Source: Chitinophaga pinensis
Lineage (GTDB): Bacteria > Bacteroidota > Bacteroidia > Chitinophagales > CAMDFR01
DNA: 44,170 bases
Assembly (NCBI GenBank): GCA_945897725.1
Contig: CAMDFR010000020.1
Span: 1 to 44,170, forward strand
Direction: 5' to 3'
The stretch's first letter is position 1. Each line of letters opens with the position of its first letter. Below the pieces are notes generated by a model, which was not told where the DNA came from, searched no databases, and saw nothing but the letters and a program-made list of their open reading frames with translations. A program made the translations under genes and the position numbers. Positions 23,078 to 33,235 of this stretch are shown here, piece after piece.

Positions 23078-25132
23078 TTATTCTTTATTTTCTTGAATAC
23101 GTTGCCCTTCATAATACAGTTTAGCATCCAATTCTCCAATAATTCTAAATTCTGTTCTTCTGTTTAATTGATGGCAATCACAATCACCGGCACTAGTGGT
23201 TGGACATTCTGGTAGTTTAGAACAATCTTGTAATGGCTTGCTTTCTCCGTATCCTTTTGGCGAAATTCTCTCTTTGGCAATGCCTTTTGAGATTAGGTAG
23301 TCAACACAACTTTGTGCCCTTTTCTGAGATAAATCTAAATTATATTCATCACTTCCTCTAGAATCTGTATGAGAACCTAGTTCAATAATAATCAATGGAT
23401 TTTCTGTCAAAATAAAATACAAAGAATCTAATGTCTTAGTACTAATGTCTCGTAAATTTGATTTATCAAAATCGTAATAGATATTATTTAATCGATATGC
23501 CTTATTCTTGTCAATCTTACTTAAATAAAGATCACGCAGCAGGGTGTCTGTTTTTGTAATATTCAGCGTATTTAAAGTGATACTTGAAGAAAGATAGCCT
23601 TCCTTTGTTGCAGTAACCTTATACTTTTTTTCTAGTTTGAGATTAGAAAAATATGGTTTACCTGCCTCAAAGCTTTGTTCAGAAATACCAACATTCTCAT
23701 TGCTTTCATCATCAATAAGACTGATACTAATTTTTGCTCCACTAAGTTCCTTTGAGATTCCAGAATCAGATTTTTCAAATACTTTCCCTCTCAATGCTAT
23801 ATTGATCACATTCACGTATTCAAAGGTGAAGATGTCGGGGCAACAAGTTTCGCTTTTGATTGAAATAATGCCAGATCTGTTAGACACAAAATAACCTTTC
23901 TTAGAGGCATTTTCTGCTACGAACCACTGGTCATTTACACTTGAATTAATGGGATATCCAACATTTTCTGGAACACTCCACACACTAGTCGAGCCTGTAG
24001 TTGAATAAATATCAAAGCCACCAAATCCTTTTTTACCATCACTAGAAAAATAAAGTGTTTTATTAATAAAATCAAAAGATGGCGTTACTTCATTTCTGTC
24101 TGTATTAATTTTAGAGCCTGCATTCCTTGCCTCGCCTACATCTCCAGCCTTAGAAACGGTGGCATACCAAATATCTAATCCACCCTTACCTTCTGGCCTA
24201 TCACTCACGAAGTAAAGAATTTCTTTATTGTCTTTGGTGATGCCGATAGCTGGATGAAGTGAGGTATATTTGGGCATGTTGACGCTCTCAGGTAGTTTTA
24301 CAGGATCTTGCCAGTTACCATTTTTAAAGTCACTCACATAGATTTCACAAATATTTTGATAATCCTTATTTTCTCCACAGATATTAAAATAGAATCGTTT
24401 TTTATCGGCTGAGAAACATCCATTTTTTATATCCTTATTTTTGATATTGAATTTTTCGAATAAAGCCGCCTTTGAAAAATTGCCATTATCAACAGTTGCT
24501 TTGTAAAATTGCAATTGATAATTATCCTTGTTTCTAACAATAATGGTATCAGTAGGTCTCGATGCAAAAAGAATAGAACTACTATCCCACAATACTGGAG
24601 AGATATCAGCATAAGGAGAATTTAACTCAGTACCAGGATGTTTAACAACAACGTTTTTGATTTCATTGCTTTTGTTTATTGCCATCACGCATCCTTCGAT
24701 CTCTACGTCTATCCATTTTTTATTGAAGGCGAGCTCTTCACCTTTATATGATTTTTTAAAGGCCTCAAAAGATTTTTTAGCTTCGGGATACTTGCCGTTC
24801 ATTTTTTGCATCAATGCATAATAGTATCCGGCCAAAGGCGCTGAGCTCGTAACATTTTCACCAATCGCCATTTGAAAACATCTTTCTGCATTTTTGTAGT
24901 CCCTAAAACCAAAATATAGCATTCCAAGTTTGTATGCAACAGCTTTGTTTTTTTGATCATTTTGCAAGACTTCATCATATAAATCTGCAGCTTGATAAAC
25001 ATCTCCAACCTCCATGGCTTTTTCAGCAGCCTTTATATTTTTTGTAGCATTAAATTTCGCCTTATCAGTAGTCGCTAGAATCGTACTTTGAATAAATAAA
25101 AGTGCAATAAATAAAGTAATAGAATTTTTCAT
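23078..25132 (-). CDS. PorE-like OmpA-family lipid/peptidoglycan-anchored T9SS accessory protein
   Basis: This 684-residue protein has the same domain order as PorE of Porphyromonas: signal peptide, TPR helices (about 20-110), a PD40/WD40-type beta-propeller (about 175-435, with repeated FYFSSDG and YFVSDRPEGKGGLDIWYA strings), a carboxypeptidase-regulatory-like domain, and a C-terminal OmpA domain (about 545-675). The OmpA domain carries YYDFDKSNLR and the peptidoglycan-contact motif HTDSRGSDEYNLDLSQKRA. PorE-type proteins tie T9SS surface proteins to peptidoglycan. The ATG at 25132 starts the signal peptide and avoids an overlap; a longer frame runs to 25183. A short Cys-rich insert (CSKLPECPTTSAGDCDC) interrupts the OmpA domain. 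Confidence 0.85.
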   Translation of the reverse strand: MKNSITLFIALLFIQSTILATTDKAKFNATKNIKAAEKAMEVGDVYQAADLYDEVLQNDQKNKAVAYKLGMLYFGFRDYKNAERCFQMAIGENVTSSAPLAGYYYALMQKMNGKYPEAKKSFEAFKKSYKGEELAFNKKWIDVEIEGCVMAINKSNEIKNVVVKHPGTELNSPYADISPVLWDSSSILFASRPTDTIIVRNKDNYQLQFYKATVDNGNFSKAALFEKFNIKNKDIKNGCFSADKKRFYFNICGENKDYQNICEIYVSDFKNGNWQDPVKLPESVNMPKYTSLHPAIGITKDNKEILYFVSDRPEGKGGLDIWYATVSKAGDVGEARNAGSKINTDRNEVTPSFDFINKTLYFSSDGKKGFGGFDIYSTTGSTSVWSVPENVGYPINSSVNDQWFVAENASKKGYFVSNRSGIISIKSETCCPDIFTFEYVNVINIALRGKVFEKSDSGISKELSGAKISISLIDDESNENVGISEQSFEAGKPYFSNLKLEKKYKVTATKEGYLSSSITLNTLNITKTDTLLRDLYLSKIDKNKAYRLNNIYYDFDKSNLRDISTKTLDSLYFILTENPLIIIELGSHTDSRGSDEYNLDLSQKRAQSCVDYLISKGIAKERISPKGYGESKPLQDCSKLPECPTTSAGDCDCHQLNRRTEFRIIGELDAKLYYEGQRIQENKE

Positions 25133-25167
25133 AATTTTAATAAGGGTGTGCTTAAGTATAAGGTTTA

Positions 25168-26187
25168 TTATAACATTGGACAAGGAACCTGAATTGGTTT
25201 CAAAGCTTTAGCTCCGCCAATCAATCCAACATAGGTCAAAGCAATTTCGAAGCCCCCTCTGTTATTGCTTGCTGGCTTTAATTTAGAGGAATTGATGTCA
25301 TATGCAAGACCTAAGCGAATTCTTTTTATTTCCACCAATGCCGTCACTGATCCTGCATCTTTTAGACGATACCAACCGCCTAATCCAAAAATCATTGGAA
25401 TATTCTTCACATCTGTATGGTATTCTACGCCTGTTCCAAACAAAATTTCTTTTGCCTTGTTTTGGAATTGAAAAATAAAGCTGGGTGTCACATAAATATT
25501 TTCTGAAGCCTTCACTTTTACTCCACCATGTGCCACAAGACGCATCGAAATTTTATTGTCTGATCCTAAAAAAGTTTCTTTTGGACGATTTAAATGATAC
25601 GCAGAAAACCCACAGAATGCTCTAATTTTTTCGCCAAATTGCGAATGCCATAGCAATCCTGCGTTTAAATCTACGTATGAGGTGTTTGAAGCTGTAAAAC
25701 TTTCGTTGTTGGATAGTCCTAAATCAAAGTCCGTTCCATTAAACTGCGTAGGAAAAGACAATAGATTGTACTTAATCCCTTTTTGAACATAGCCACCTTG
25801 TATTCCCAAGCCAATATAGTGCTTGCCCTCCTTATCCAAGGCTTTGTTGTAGGCTATCGTACCTATAACTTGCATGAAAAACAGCTTGCCAGTACCCGAC
25901 TTATCAGCATTTAAATTAATGCCAATTCCGAATATATCTTTTTTTAGCTTGTTTTGAAGGATGCGAATATCAAAAGAGCCGCCATAAGTTACATAAGGGA
26001 TGGAAACTGCGCTCCATTGATTTCTATAGATGGCAGTAGCTCTATATGTTCCTTCAGAAACACCTGTTAATGCAGGATTTAATGTTTGCGGTGTAGCGTA
26101 AAACTGAGTAAAGTGTATATCTTGACCAGAAGCGACATGGCAACATAATAATAGAAATACGAATAGAATAGGTATTTGTTTTTTCAA
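25168..26187 (-). CDS. PorP/SprF-family type IX secretion outer-membrane protein
   Basis: This 339-residue protein has a signal peptide ending SGQ, followed directly by DIHFTQFYATPQTLNPALTG, the defining N-terminal stretch of PorP/SprF proteins. A predicted beta-barrel ending in a hydrophobic strand follows. SprF-type members are dedicated partners for individual large T9SS substrates, which suits its place as first gene before two CTD proteins. The start is TTG at 26187: an in-frame stop lies just upstream, and the nearby ATG is in another frame. A promoter-like TAAATTTG lies 47-54 bp upstream. Confidence 0.92.
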   Translation of the reverse strand: MKKQIPILFVFLLLCCHVASGQDIHFTQFYATPQTLNPALTGVSEGTYRATAIYRNQWSAVSIPYVTYGGSFDIRILQNKLKKDIFGIGINLNADKSGTGKLFFMQVIGTIAYNKALDKEGKHYIGLGIQGGYVQKGIKYNLLSFPTQFNGTDFDLGLSNNESFTASNTSYVDLNAGLLWHSQFGEKIRAFCGFSAYHLNRPKETFLGSDNKISMRLVAHGGVKVKASENIYVTPSFIFQFQNKAKEILFGTGVEYHTDVKNIPMIFGLGGWYRLKDAGSVTALVEIKRIRLGLAYDINSSKLKPASNNRGGFEIALTYVGLIGGAKALKPIQVPCPML

Positions 26188-26233
26188 GGCTAGTAAATTT
26201 TAACATAAAATTAATCTTAAAATACGATTTAAA

Positions 26234-26241
26234 CAAATTTA
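26234..26241 (-). promoter_or_regulatory. Bacteroidota -7 box TAAATTTG for the PorP-PorE-adhesin operon
   Basis: Reading the minus strand, TAAATTTG matches TAnnTTTG exactly. It predicts a leader of about 40 nt before the TTG start of the PorP-like gene. No convincing TTG occurs at the usual distance upstream. Confidence 0.4.
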
Positions 26242-26314
26242 TGCTCAAAAATCTAAAAACCTTGAGGCCATTTCATCTGAGACTGCTTCCTTAGAAAAAG
26301 TCTTAAAAATGAAC

Positions 26315-27682
26315 TTACTTCATTTCTAGGTATGATTGCTGTATTGACTTTACTTTCAACAAGTCAGCTTTCACTTTCTCCATTTGAATGTTTTTTGCGG
26401 CCTGTAATTTTTGATTATCTGGAATCGCAACTAATTCTTTGTTGAGGTTTTCTTGTTTCAATTTTTCAATTTCTACTTTTTGCAAATCAATATCCTTAGA
26501 CATTTTTTCTTGTTCTTTTTGTAATTTTTCATAGGTTTTTTGCATTTCTTCAACCTTCTTCATTCGATCATCCAAACTGTTATTACTGATTTTTTGTTCG
26601 ATATCCGTTTTTTCTTTAGACTTAGACTGTATATTTGTTTGATTGGTCTGTATTTGATTATTGATTGTAAGAATCTCTGAATTGGTACTTTGTATATCCC
26701 CTTCTGATTTCACATTATCTTTCAACAGCTTTTCATTGCTTTTTTCGATTTCTTTTTGCTGATCACTTAATACTTTTATTTGTTCTTTTAGCATCTTAGG
26801 ATCTATTCCACTTGGAACACCTGCTTTTTTTTGATTGTCAATAGTTTCGATCTGTTTCTTATTCGATTCTAATTGTGTTTTGTTGTTAACAATAGAGCTT
26901 TGTAACATCGCAATTTTTCCTTTTTTTGAGGCAATATCATCATTTGATTTTTGATTGTTTTTTTGCAAGTCTTTTATCTCATCTTCTAACGTTTTCATTC
27001 TATCTCTCAAGGCATCTGGATTCATGGAGGCTAAAATTACTTTCTCAGCATTCATTTGAGTCAAGAGAGACGACTGATCTAATTTGCTTTTTTCAATAGA
27101 TCGCTCATTTTCTTTTATTTTTAGTTCGTTATCTGAAATTGTTTTTTTGTTCTTCTCTATAGATGATTCAATGGTTTTCTTCTCTCCTTCCAATCCACTA
27201 TATTCCTTTTCCAAAGACTTTTGATTATTGAATACTGAATCTACCTGATATTGAAATTTATCAGATGCGATCTTGCCTACCAATTGATTGACGATGGATA
27301 GAGTTGGAGCGAATTTTTCGGGAGCTGCTTTTGAGGTAACATACATGTCACCAACATTAAAACAGATGTACAATTTTGAATCGTTATCAATGGCAATCAC
27401 ATTAAAATAAAGATCTACTGGTGCAGATTGAATGGATGGGATTAGGGTTTGTAAGGCCATAGATTCCATCTTATTTTTATCTGTATATTCTACCTTGGCT
27501 TTGTATGCTTTTAAGAAATCACGCACAGATTGATCTGCATCCTTTGCTATAGAACCAGGCAGCATCACTTCGAATCCTTTTCGAATATTTTGTTCTGTTT
27601 CTTTTATTTCATACTTAGTCTGCGCATTAAGCGAATAAACCGAAATGAAGATAAGACTGAAAAGAATAGTTGAAATTTTCAT
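26315..27682 (-). CDS. Secreted coiled-coil protein of unknown function
   Basis: This 455-residue protein has a signal peptide (MKISTILFSLIFISVYSLNAQ). An ~130-residue globular N-terminal region follows. From about residue 145 to the end the sequence is almost continuous Lys/Glu/Gln/Asn/Ser-rich coiled coil with irregular repeats (for example ENERSIEKSKLDQ, LESNKKQIETIDNQ and TNQTNIQSKSKEK). No enzymatic motif is seen. It is probably periplasmic, as it has no lipobox or T9SS domain. It follows fbp with a 231-bp gap in which I found no clear site. I do not recognise a family. Confidence 0.75.
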   Translation of the reverse strand: MKISTILFSLIFISVYSLNAQTKYEIKETEQNIRKGFEVMLPGSIAKDADQSVRDFLKAYKAKVEYTDKNKMESMALQTLIPSIQSAPVDLYFNVIAIDNDSKLYICFNVGDMYVTSKAAPEKFAPTLSIVNQLVGKIASDKFQYQVDSVFNNQKSLEKEYSGLEGEKKTIESSIEKNKKTISDNELKIKENERSIEKSKLDQSSLLTQMNAEKVILASMNPDALRDRMKTLEDEIKDLQKNNQKSNDDIASKKGKIAMLQSSIVNNKTQLESNKKQIETIDNQKKAGVPSGIDPKMLKEQIKVLSDQQKEIEKSNEKLLKDNVKSEGDIQSTNSEILTINNQIQTNQTNIQSKSKEKTDIEQKISNNSLDDRMKKVEEMQKTYEKLQKEQEKMSKDIDLQKVEIEKLKQENLNKELVAIPDNQKLQAAKNIQMEKVKADLLKVKSIQQSYLEMK

Positions 27683-27913
27683 GTTGGCTGTTTTAAGAAT
27701 TAAAAATACTAGGGTTGAATGAATCGAATTGAAAGATAAAGATAGAAAATAGATAAACCAAAGTAGTAAGTTCTATCACCCTTTGATTTCATTAGAAGAA
27801 ACATGAATATTCGTTATATCTTTTAACAGCAAATTCTTTTCTAACACATTTCAGAGAGCTAATTCATAGTTATCTATGCACCTAAACGAAATGAGACAAG
27901 CATTTTGCGGGAT

Positions 27914-28918
27914 TTATTGTACCAAAAATTCATTGGCTTTTATCACCATGTTCTTCGAGCCAATAAAAATTGGGATGCGTTGATGGAGTTCGTTTGGCTT
28001 TGCATCCATAATTCGGTTTTTTCCGTCATTGGCAAGACCACCAGCTTGTTCCACTAAAAAAGCCATAGGATTACATTCATAAAGAAGTCTAAGCTTTCCT
28101 TTTGTGGCTTTTGTGGTGGACGGATAAATAAAAATTCCGCCCTTGATAAGGTTACGATGTAAGTCGGCTACCATAGAACCAATATATCGTGCAGAATAGG
28201 GTCTCTTCTCCTCCACATTGTTTTCTTTACAATAATTGACATAATCACGCACACCTTGATCTAACCAATTATTGTATTCTCCTTCATTAATGGAATAAAT
28301 TTTACCATTTTCTGGTGTTTTGATGTTAGGATGAGACAAACAATATTCTCCAATGGTTGGATCTAATGTAAATCCATTCACACCATTTCCTGAGGTATAG
28401 ACAAGAATAGTGCTTGAACCATAGATTACATATCCAGCCGCCACCTGTTTATTGCCGGCCTGAAGCACATCTTCAATGCTAGGAACGCCAACACTGATTC
28501 TTTCATAGATAGAAAAAATGGTACCAATGGATGCATTTACATCAATATTCGAAGACCCATCTAGTGGATCAAACAAAACAACATATTTAGCATTCACTGC
28601 ATGATCATCTTCTACATGAATAAAATCTTCTTCCTCTTCACTTGCCATAACGCAACACTGTCCACCAGCACGTAAATATTTAATCATTTGTTCATTCGCA
28701 TATTCGTCTAGTTTTTGAACCTCCTCACCTTGTACATTTCTACTGCCGGTCATTCCTAAAATATCCACCAAACCTGCTTTATTCACTTCTCTATTGATTA
28801 CTTTTGCTGCTAATCCGATATCACGCAAAAGTTTTGATAAGTCACCTTCAGCTTGTGGAAAATCCTTTTGCTTTAAGATGACAAATTCATCGTAAGTTAT
28901 TCCCCTTAAATCTTGCAT
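27914..28918 (-). CDS. fbp: Fructose-1,6-bisphosphatase class I
   Basis: This 334-residue protein catalyses the gluconeogenic step fructose-1,6-bisphosphate to fructose-6-phosphate. The metal/phosphate site [14 protein letters not shown] is intact, as are the upstream acidic ASEEEED and the later [36 protein letters not shown] stretches. Its length is normal for class I. It begins 36 bp after menB on the same strand, so it probably shares the menaquinone operon transcript, an association without an obvious pathway reason. Confidence 0.95.
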   Translation of the reverse strand: MQDLRGITYDEFVILKQKDFPQAEGDLSKLLRDIGLAAKVINREVNKAGLVDILGMTGSRNVQGEEVQKLDEYANEQMIKYLRAGGQCCVMASEEEEDFIHVEDDHAVNAKYVVLFDPLDGSSNIDVNASIGTIFSIYERISVGVPSIEDVLQAGNKQVAAGYVIYGSSTILVYTSGNGVNGFTLDPTIGEYCLSHPNIKTPENGKIYSINEGEYNNWLDQGVRDYVNYCKENNVEEKRPYSARYIGSMVADLHRNLIKGGIFIYPSTTKATKGKLRLLYECNPMAFLVEQAGGLANDGKNRIMDAKPNELHQRIPIFIGSKNMVIKANEFLVQ

Positions 28919-28954
28919 ATTTTTGATTCTTTTGTGAGTGAACGAAGTTTTTTA

Positions 28955-29776
28955 TTAAGAAAATTTTGGATATTTTTTAAAATCAGGTTTTCTTTTTTCT
29001 AGAAATGCATTTTTTCCTTCTTGTGCTTCATCCGTAAAATAATAAAGCAATGTCGCATTACCTGCAAATTCTTGTAGACCTGCTTGGCCATCGAGTTCCG
29101 CATTAAAAGCAGACTTCAACATACGCAAAGCCAAGGGACTTCTCATCATCATTTTCATACACCATTCTACGGTTACATCTTCTAATTGCTCCAAAGGAAC
29201 AACCTTGTTTACTAATCCCATATCCAAAGCTTCTTGGGCATTATATTGATCGCATAAAAACCAAATTTCTCTAGCTTTTTTTTGTCCAACACATCTTGCA
29301 AGATAAGAAGATCCGAAGCCTCCATCGAAACTTCCTACTTTAGGTCCAGTTTGACCGAAGATCGCATTTTCACTGGCAATACTCAAATCACAAACCACAT
29401 GGAGCACATGACCTCCTCCAATAGCAAATCCATTAACCATTGCTATAACAGGTTTAGGTAGCGATCGAATTGCCTTTTGAACATCCAATACATTCAATCT
29501 TGGAATGCCCGATTTGTCTTTATAGCCTCCAACACCCTTAAGGTTTTGGTCACCACCACTACAAAATGCTTTATCCCCTTCACCTGTTAAGATGACCGTA
29601 TAGATATCTTGATCTTCACGACAAATCATAAATGCGTCAAGCATTTCAGTATTCGTTAATGGAGTAAAAGCATTTCGATACCTAGGTCGATTGATGGTTA
29701 TTTTTGCAATGCCCTCGAAATATTCAAATTTAATTTCTTCGTATTCTTTAATTGTTTGCCACTGCCTCTTGTTCAT
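28955..29776 (-). CDS. menB: 1,4-dihydroxy-2-naphthoyl-CoA synthase
   Basis: This 273-residue crotonase-fold enzyme closes the naphthoquinone ring from o-succinylbenzoyl-CoA. MenB-specific strings are present: [36 protein letters not shown] (oxyanion/active-site loop) and FLEKRKPDF at the C-terminus. The ATG lies 29 bp inside the 3' end of menD, indicating coupling. menA, menC and menE are not in this window. Confidence 0.95.
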   Translation of the reverse strand: MNKRQWQTIKEYEEIKFEYFEGIAKITINRPRYRNAFTPLTNTEMLDAFMICREDQDIYTVILTGEGDKAFCSGGDQNLKGVGGYKDKSGIPRLNVLDVQKAIRSLPKPVIAMVNGFAIGGGHVLHVVCDLSIASENAIFGQTGPKVGSFDGGFGSSYLARCVGQKKAREIWFLCDQYNAQEALDMGLVNKVVPLEQLEDVTVEWCMKMMMRSPLALRMLKSAFNAELDGQAGLQEFAGNATLLYYFTDEAQEGKNAFLEKRKPDFKKYPKFS

Positions 29777-31478
29777 ACTGATTGGTTATAAATGTAAAAT
29801 ATTTTTTTAGTGCCTCGGCGCTGTAACTCGCATCTGTCTTTATTTCTAAAACACTTGCTTTCTTGGTATTACTATAAAATTCAGGTAGTATATCCTCTAA
29901 CGTTTCTAAAGAATCACAAAAATAATGCTTTATACCAAAACTTTGAGTCAATAAAGCAATAGATGCATTGTGCTTTGTTTCTATAAATTCCTCAAAATGT
30001 TGCATGCTAGAAGGACCAGGTATGATTCTAAAGATGTTTCCACCGCCATTATTAATAACAATGATTTTAAAATTAGATTCTAGGTAATGATTCCATAAGG
30101 CATTGCTATCATAAAAAAATGCTAAATCGCCTGTCACACAAATGGTAGGTTTATCCTTTCGCACATAAGCCGCACCAGCTGCAGTACTCGTTACGCCATC
30201 AATACCACTCACCCCTCTATTTGCATTGATGCTAAGTTGCAAAGATTCGATGGTCTCAAAAAGATTTGCATACCTGATTGGTGTACTGTTGCCATATTGA
30301 ACATTAGAGTGGAGTGGAAATGTTTTTGTCAAATATTCAAATACTTTAAAATCACAAAAACGAAGATTTTTTAAATAAGCCTGATGATAGGCTTCTAACT
30401 GATTATTCAAGGTGATCCAATCTTGTTTAAAAGTGCTGCTAGATTCAATTTTTTCACTGAGAAGCATTGCTAAGAATGAGCCGACAGGTTCATTGATCAC
30501 GTAAGATAAATTTTGAAACGTATCCCAATGCTCATTGGCTAATGTAAGGTGCCAATGTTCGTAATTGCTTACACTTCTAAAGAGAAATTTTATTTTTTTA
30601 GAGACCAAACCACCACCAAAAGTTAAAATTACTTCTGGTTGAAATTCGATTAATGAATGTTTACTGATTACTTCAATGGCCCTGTCTATACATGAAATAT
30701 GGTCATTTCTGTCGAGCAAAATATTTGAATTAGCTTCGCTCAAAATAATCACAGATGGATCTTGAGAAAACGCTTTTATCAATTCAATCAAATCTTCTTG
30801 AACTGTTTCAGCACCACAGATAATCATCTTCCGCTTTGCGACTTGCCATTTCTTGAGCAACATTTGTTTAGACTCCTTGTTGAGACTCGGTTGATACTGA
30901 ATGGTGTCAATAATTTTAGGTGGGTAAGGGTTTACTTCCTCTGTGCTGTCATACAATGGTTCGCGCAATGGGATATTGATGTGTACGGGTCCATATTCAG
31001 GATAGCATGCTATATTAATGGCTTCATTGATTAGTCTGTCACTGTACCAAATATCCTTTTCTGAAATCGGTTCAACAGGTAGCTCAAAACTTTTTTTGAT
31101 ATAATTATGATAGACTCTATACTGATGTATACTTTGATTTTCACCTTGGTCAATCCATTCGTTTGGTCTGTCGGCGGTTAGCACAATGAGCGGTATTTTT
31201 TGATAAAACGCTTCTGCGATGGCTGGACCATAATTGAGTACTGCAGACCCAGAAGTACAAACTAAAACCACAGGTGTGCGAGTTTGCTGCGCTATACCTA
31301 AAGCAAAAAAAGCCGCACTGCGCTCATCCACTATGCTGATGCATTCAATATTTGCTTGTTGTATGAAAGCCAGTGTAAGTGGGGCATTTCGAGAACCTGG
31401 AGAAATAATAGCGTGTCTGACACCTTTTCTTTCACAAATTTCTGCTAGATTTCTTATCCCTATTTTATTCGTATTCAT
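29748..31478 (-). CDS. menD: 2-succinyl-5-enolpyruvyl-6-hydroxy-3-cyclohexene-1-carboxylate synthase
   Basis: This 576-residue ThDP enzyme joins isochorismate and 2-oxoglutarate in menaquinone synthesis. The N-terminal [17 protein letters not shown] and [13 protein letters not shown] are classic MenD. The ThDP-Mg site is [14 protein letters not shown]...[13 protein letters not shown] near 435-475. Its length is normal. It follows menF with a 66-bp gap and overlaps menB. Confidence 0.95.
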   Translation of the reverse strand: MNTNKIGIRNLAEICERKGVRHAIISPGSRNAPLTLAFIQQANIECISIVDERSAAFFALGIAQQTRTPVVLVCTSGSAVLNYGPAIAEAFYQKIPLIVLTADRPNEWIDQGENQSIHQYRVYHNYIKKSFELPVEPISEKDIWYSDRLINEAINIACYPEYGPVHINIPLREPLYDSTEEVNPYPPKIIDTIQYQPSLNKESKQMLLKKWQVAKRKMIICGAETVQEDLIELIKAFSQDPSVIILSEANSNILLDRNDHISCIDRAIEVISKHSLIEFQPEVILTFGGGLVSKKIKFLFRSVSNYEHWHLTLANEHWDTFQNLSYVINEPVGSFLAMLLSEKIESSSTFKQDWITLNNQLEAYHQAYLKNLRFCDFKVFEYLTKTFPLHSNVQYGNSTPIRYANLFETIESLQLSINANRGVSGIDGVTSTAAGAAYVRKDKPTICVTGDLAFFYDSNALWNHYLESNFKIIVINNGGGNIFRIIPGPSSMQHFEEFIETKHNASIALLTQSFGIKHYFCDSLETLEDILPEFYSNTKKASVLEIKTDASYSAEALKKYFTFITNQYEQEAVANN

Positions 31479-31544
31479 GATTCAAAGTCAAAGCTAGATA
31501 GAATATTGAAATAATCCAAAGACAAGCAAGAAGCAGACCTGCAT

Positions 31545-32639
31545 TTAATGTATCACATTTTTAAGTGTCTCCATTTTTTTCTCTGTTTCTGTCCACTCCT
31601 TTTCAGCATCAGACCCTGAAGTGATTCCACAACCAGCATAATAGCTTATCCAATTTTCACCTAATGATGCGCAACGTAGATTTACAAATAATTCGGAATC
31701 GTGTATTCCATTCCACAAACCAATAAAACCAGTATAATATCTTCTTTCATGCGCCTCTTCTATGCTTAGAAAGGCTTTTGCCTCCTCTTTTGGCAAGCCA
31801 CATACTGCGGGCGTAGGATGTAAATCGACAAGTATTTTTATTAGTGTTTGATATTCGTCAACGGTGGCTTCAATCTCTGAAATTAAATGGATTAAATTAG
31901 CAGCTTGGATAGACCTTGGCTCAGCAATCGACAAATGGGAGACATCAGATTGATTTAACAGCGCTGAAATATAATCTGTCACTATTTTTTGCTCTTCAAG
32001 CTCCTTCTGCCCCCATTGGTAATTTATAACGCCCTCCACCGCCTGCTGCGTACCGGCTAATGACATCGTTTTAAAATGCTGTTTTTTACAAGAGAGCAAT
32101 AACTCAGGACTCGCACCAATCCAACAGCATTCTCCGGCAATATAAATTAAATAATTAAAGGAATGATCATACCTATCACAGAGTTGCAGAAATGATGCTA
32201 TAGCATTGATTTGAGCTGCTTCATTTTGGACACGCGAAGCTACTACTTTAGTAAAGGCACCTTCTCCAATTTTATCTTTGATCTTTTCCACTGCCTTCAT
32301 AAAACTTTGGCGATTGACTTCACCATTCAGATTCTTTTTGACATTCATGCGACCGAACTCAGTAGATATTTGATCAGCATATTGGATAATTTCTTCATCC
32401 ACCAAAACCTTATCATATTGAAGTGCAACGACAGGATTTTGTTGCGTCTCAAATGGAGCAAAAAGAAAACAAGCCTCAGGACTTAAATCCTTTAAATTAA
32501 AGGATCTTATAGAATTTGCTGCCACATAATTTAAAGAATGCTCCTGTGGTTTTTTATAAAAAACAAAAGAAATATTCTCTTTGAAATTATATTGTGTAAT
32601 TTTATGGAAAGATTCTAAATATGTGGCTTGATATTTCAT
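31545..32639 (-). CDS. menF: Isochorismate synthase
   Basis: This 364-residue member of the chorismate-binding family has the C-terminal catalytic motifs LAGTQ, HPTPAVCGLP, EEAHERRYYTGFIGLW and GCGITSGSDAEKEWTETEKKM. It supplies isochorismate to MenD, its operon neighbour. EntC/DhbC-type siderophore function is possible for this family, but the menD-menB context settles on menaquinone. The first 19 bp of the gene overlap, head to head, the start of the divergent lipoprotein gene. Confidence 0.93.
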   Translation of the reverse strand: MKYQATYLESFHKITQYNFKENISFVFYKKPQEHSLNYVAANSIRSFNLKDLSPEACFLFAPFETQQNPVVALQYDKVLVDEEIIQYADQISTEFGRMNVKKNLNGEVNRQSFMKAVEKIKDKIGEGAFTKVVASRVQNEAAQINAIASFLQLCDRYDHSFNYLIYIAGECCWIGASPELLLSCKKQHFKTMSLAGTQQAVEGVINYQWGQKELEEQKIVTDYISALLNQSDVSHLSIAEPRSIQAANLIHLISEIEATVDEYQTLIKILVDLHPTPAVCGLPKEEAKAFLSIEEAHERRYYTGFIGLWNGIHDSELFVNLRCASLGENWISYYAGCGITSGSDAEKEWTETEKKMETLKNVIH

Positions 32640-33046
32640 TATTAAATAAAAGTAAAATTAAGAAACTTAAGCCAAAACTAGTTTTCTTATGTCTGAGCAT
32701 TATTTTTCTTTCTACGGGTTGTAACAAAGTAGAACTAAAAAATGCAGTCATCAAGGGCAAAGTGATGCATCATGAATGGGAGGTTGCTGGAGTAAAAGTT
32801 TATCTAAAAAAAAATGTAACAGAATTTCCTGGTTATAATACTGCCTTTTATGATGATAGCACCAAGGCCATAAGCAGTGTTCGATTCGAGGCTCCTTTTG
32901 CGTTTCGTGGCTTGGAAGCTGGCGATTATTATGTGTATGTCTATGGCTTCGACACACTCTTTAATATGCCTGTGAGAGGAGCTCAATTTTATCATATTAG
33001 CGATAACCTTGAAATCGTCAACACAGATGTGATCGTAAGCGAGTAA
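32621..33046 (+). CDS. Small lipoprotein with carboxypeptidase-regulatory-like fold (hypothetical)
   Basis: This 141-residue protein has a basic N-terminus and a hydrophobic stretch ending in the lipobox-like LSTGC (Cys about residue 34). The mature part looks like one beta-sandwich (VIKGKVMHHEWEVAGVKVYLKK, FRGLEAGDYYVYVYGFDT), the pattern of carboxypeptidase-regulatory/SdrD-like modules. The ATG at 32621 is the only in-frame ATG before the signal peptide; it overlaps the divergent menF start by 19 bp. A later TTG start is possible. Function is unknown. Confidence 0.75.
   Translation: MWLDISLLNKSKIKKLKPKLVFLCLSIIFLSTGCNKVELKNAVIKGKVMHHEWEVAGVKVYLKKNVTEFPGYNTAFYDDSTKAISSVRFEAPFAFRGLEAGDYYVYVYGFDTLFNMPVRGAQFYHISDNLEIVNTDVIVSE
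32673..32680 (-). promoter_or_regulatory. -7 box TAGTTTTG for the men operon, inside the divergent lipoprotein gene
   Basis: On the minus strand TAGTTTTG matches TAnnTTTG exactly. It would give a leader of about 27 nt before the menF ATG at 32639. The box lies within the signal-peptide codons of the opposite-strand lipoprotein gene. No good TTG occurs at -33. Confidence 0.4.
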
Positions 33047-33180
33047 GAAATCTATGCAGCTTTCGTATCCTGCTAAGCCATCAATCTGTTGCAATCCTAG
33101 ACAATTAAAAGGGCAAAACTGTCCACTAAAGCATATAAAGAGCGAAGCTATCGATTCATATGTTAGTAATTGAAAGTACG

Positions 33181-33207
33181 TTGACTGATTTATTGGCCTT
33201 AGTTTTG
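33181..33207 (+). promoter_or_regulatory. Promoter candidate for the LysM-DPBB gene
   Basis: TTG at 33181-33183 and TAGTTTTG at 33200-33207 are separated by 16 bp, a little short for Bacteroidota. The -7 box is exact. The predicted leader is about 22 nt before the ATG at 33236. Confidence 0.42.
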
Positions 33208-33235
33208 AACTTACATAATTTTATATTCAATTCTA

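Noticed and set aside
26054..26248. Out-of-frame ORF from an ATG just upstream of the PorP-like gene
   Set aside because: It overlaps the signal-peptide region of the PorP/SprF gene in another frame and has no recognisable content.
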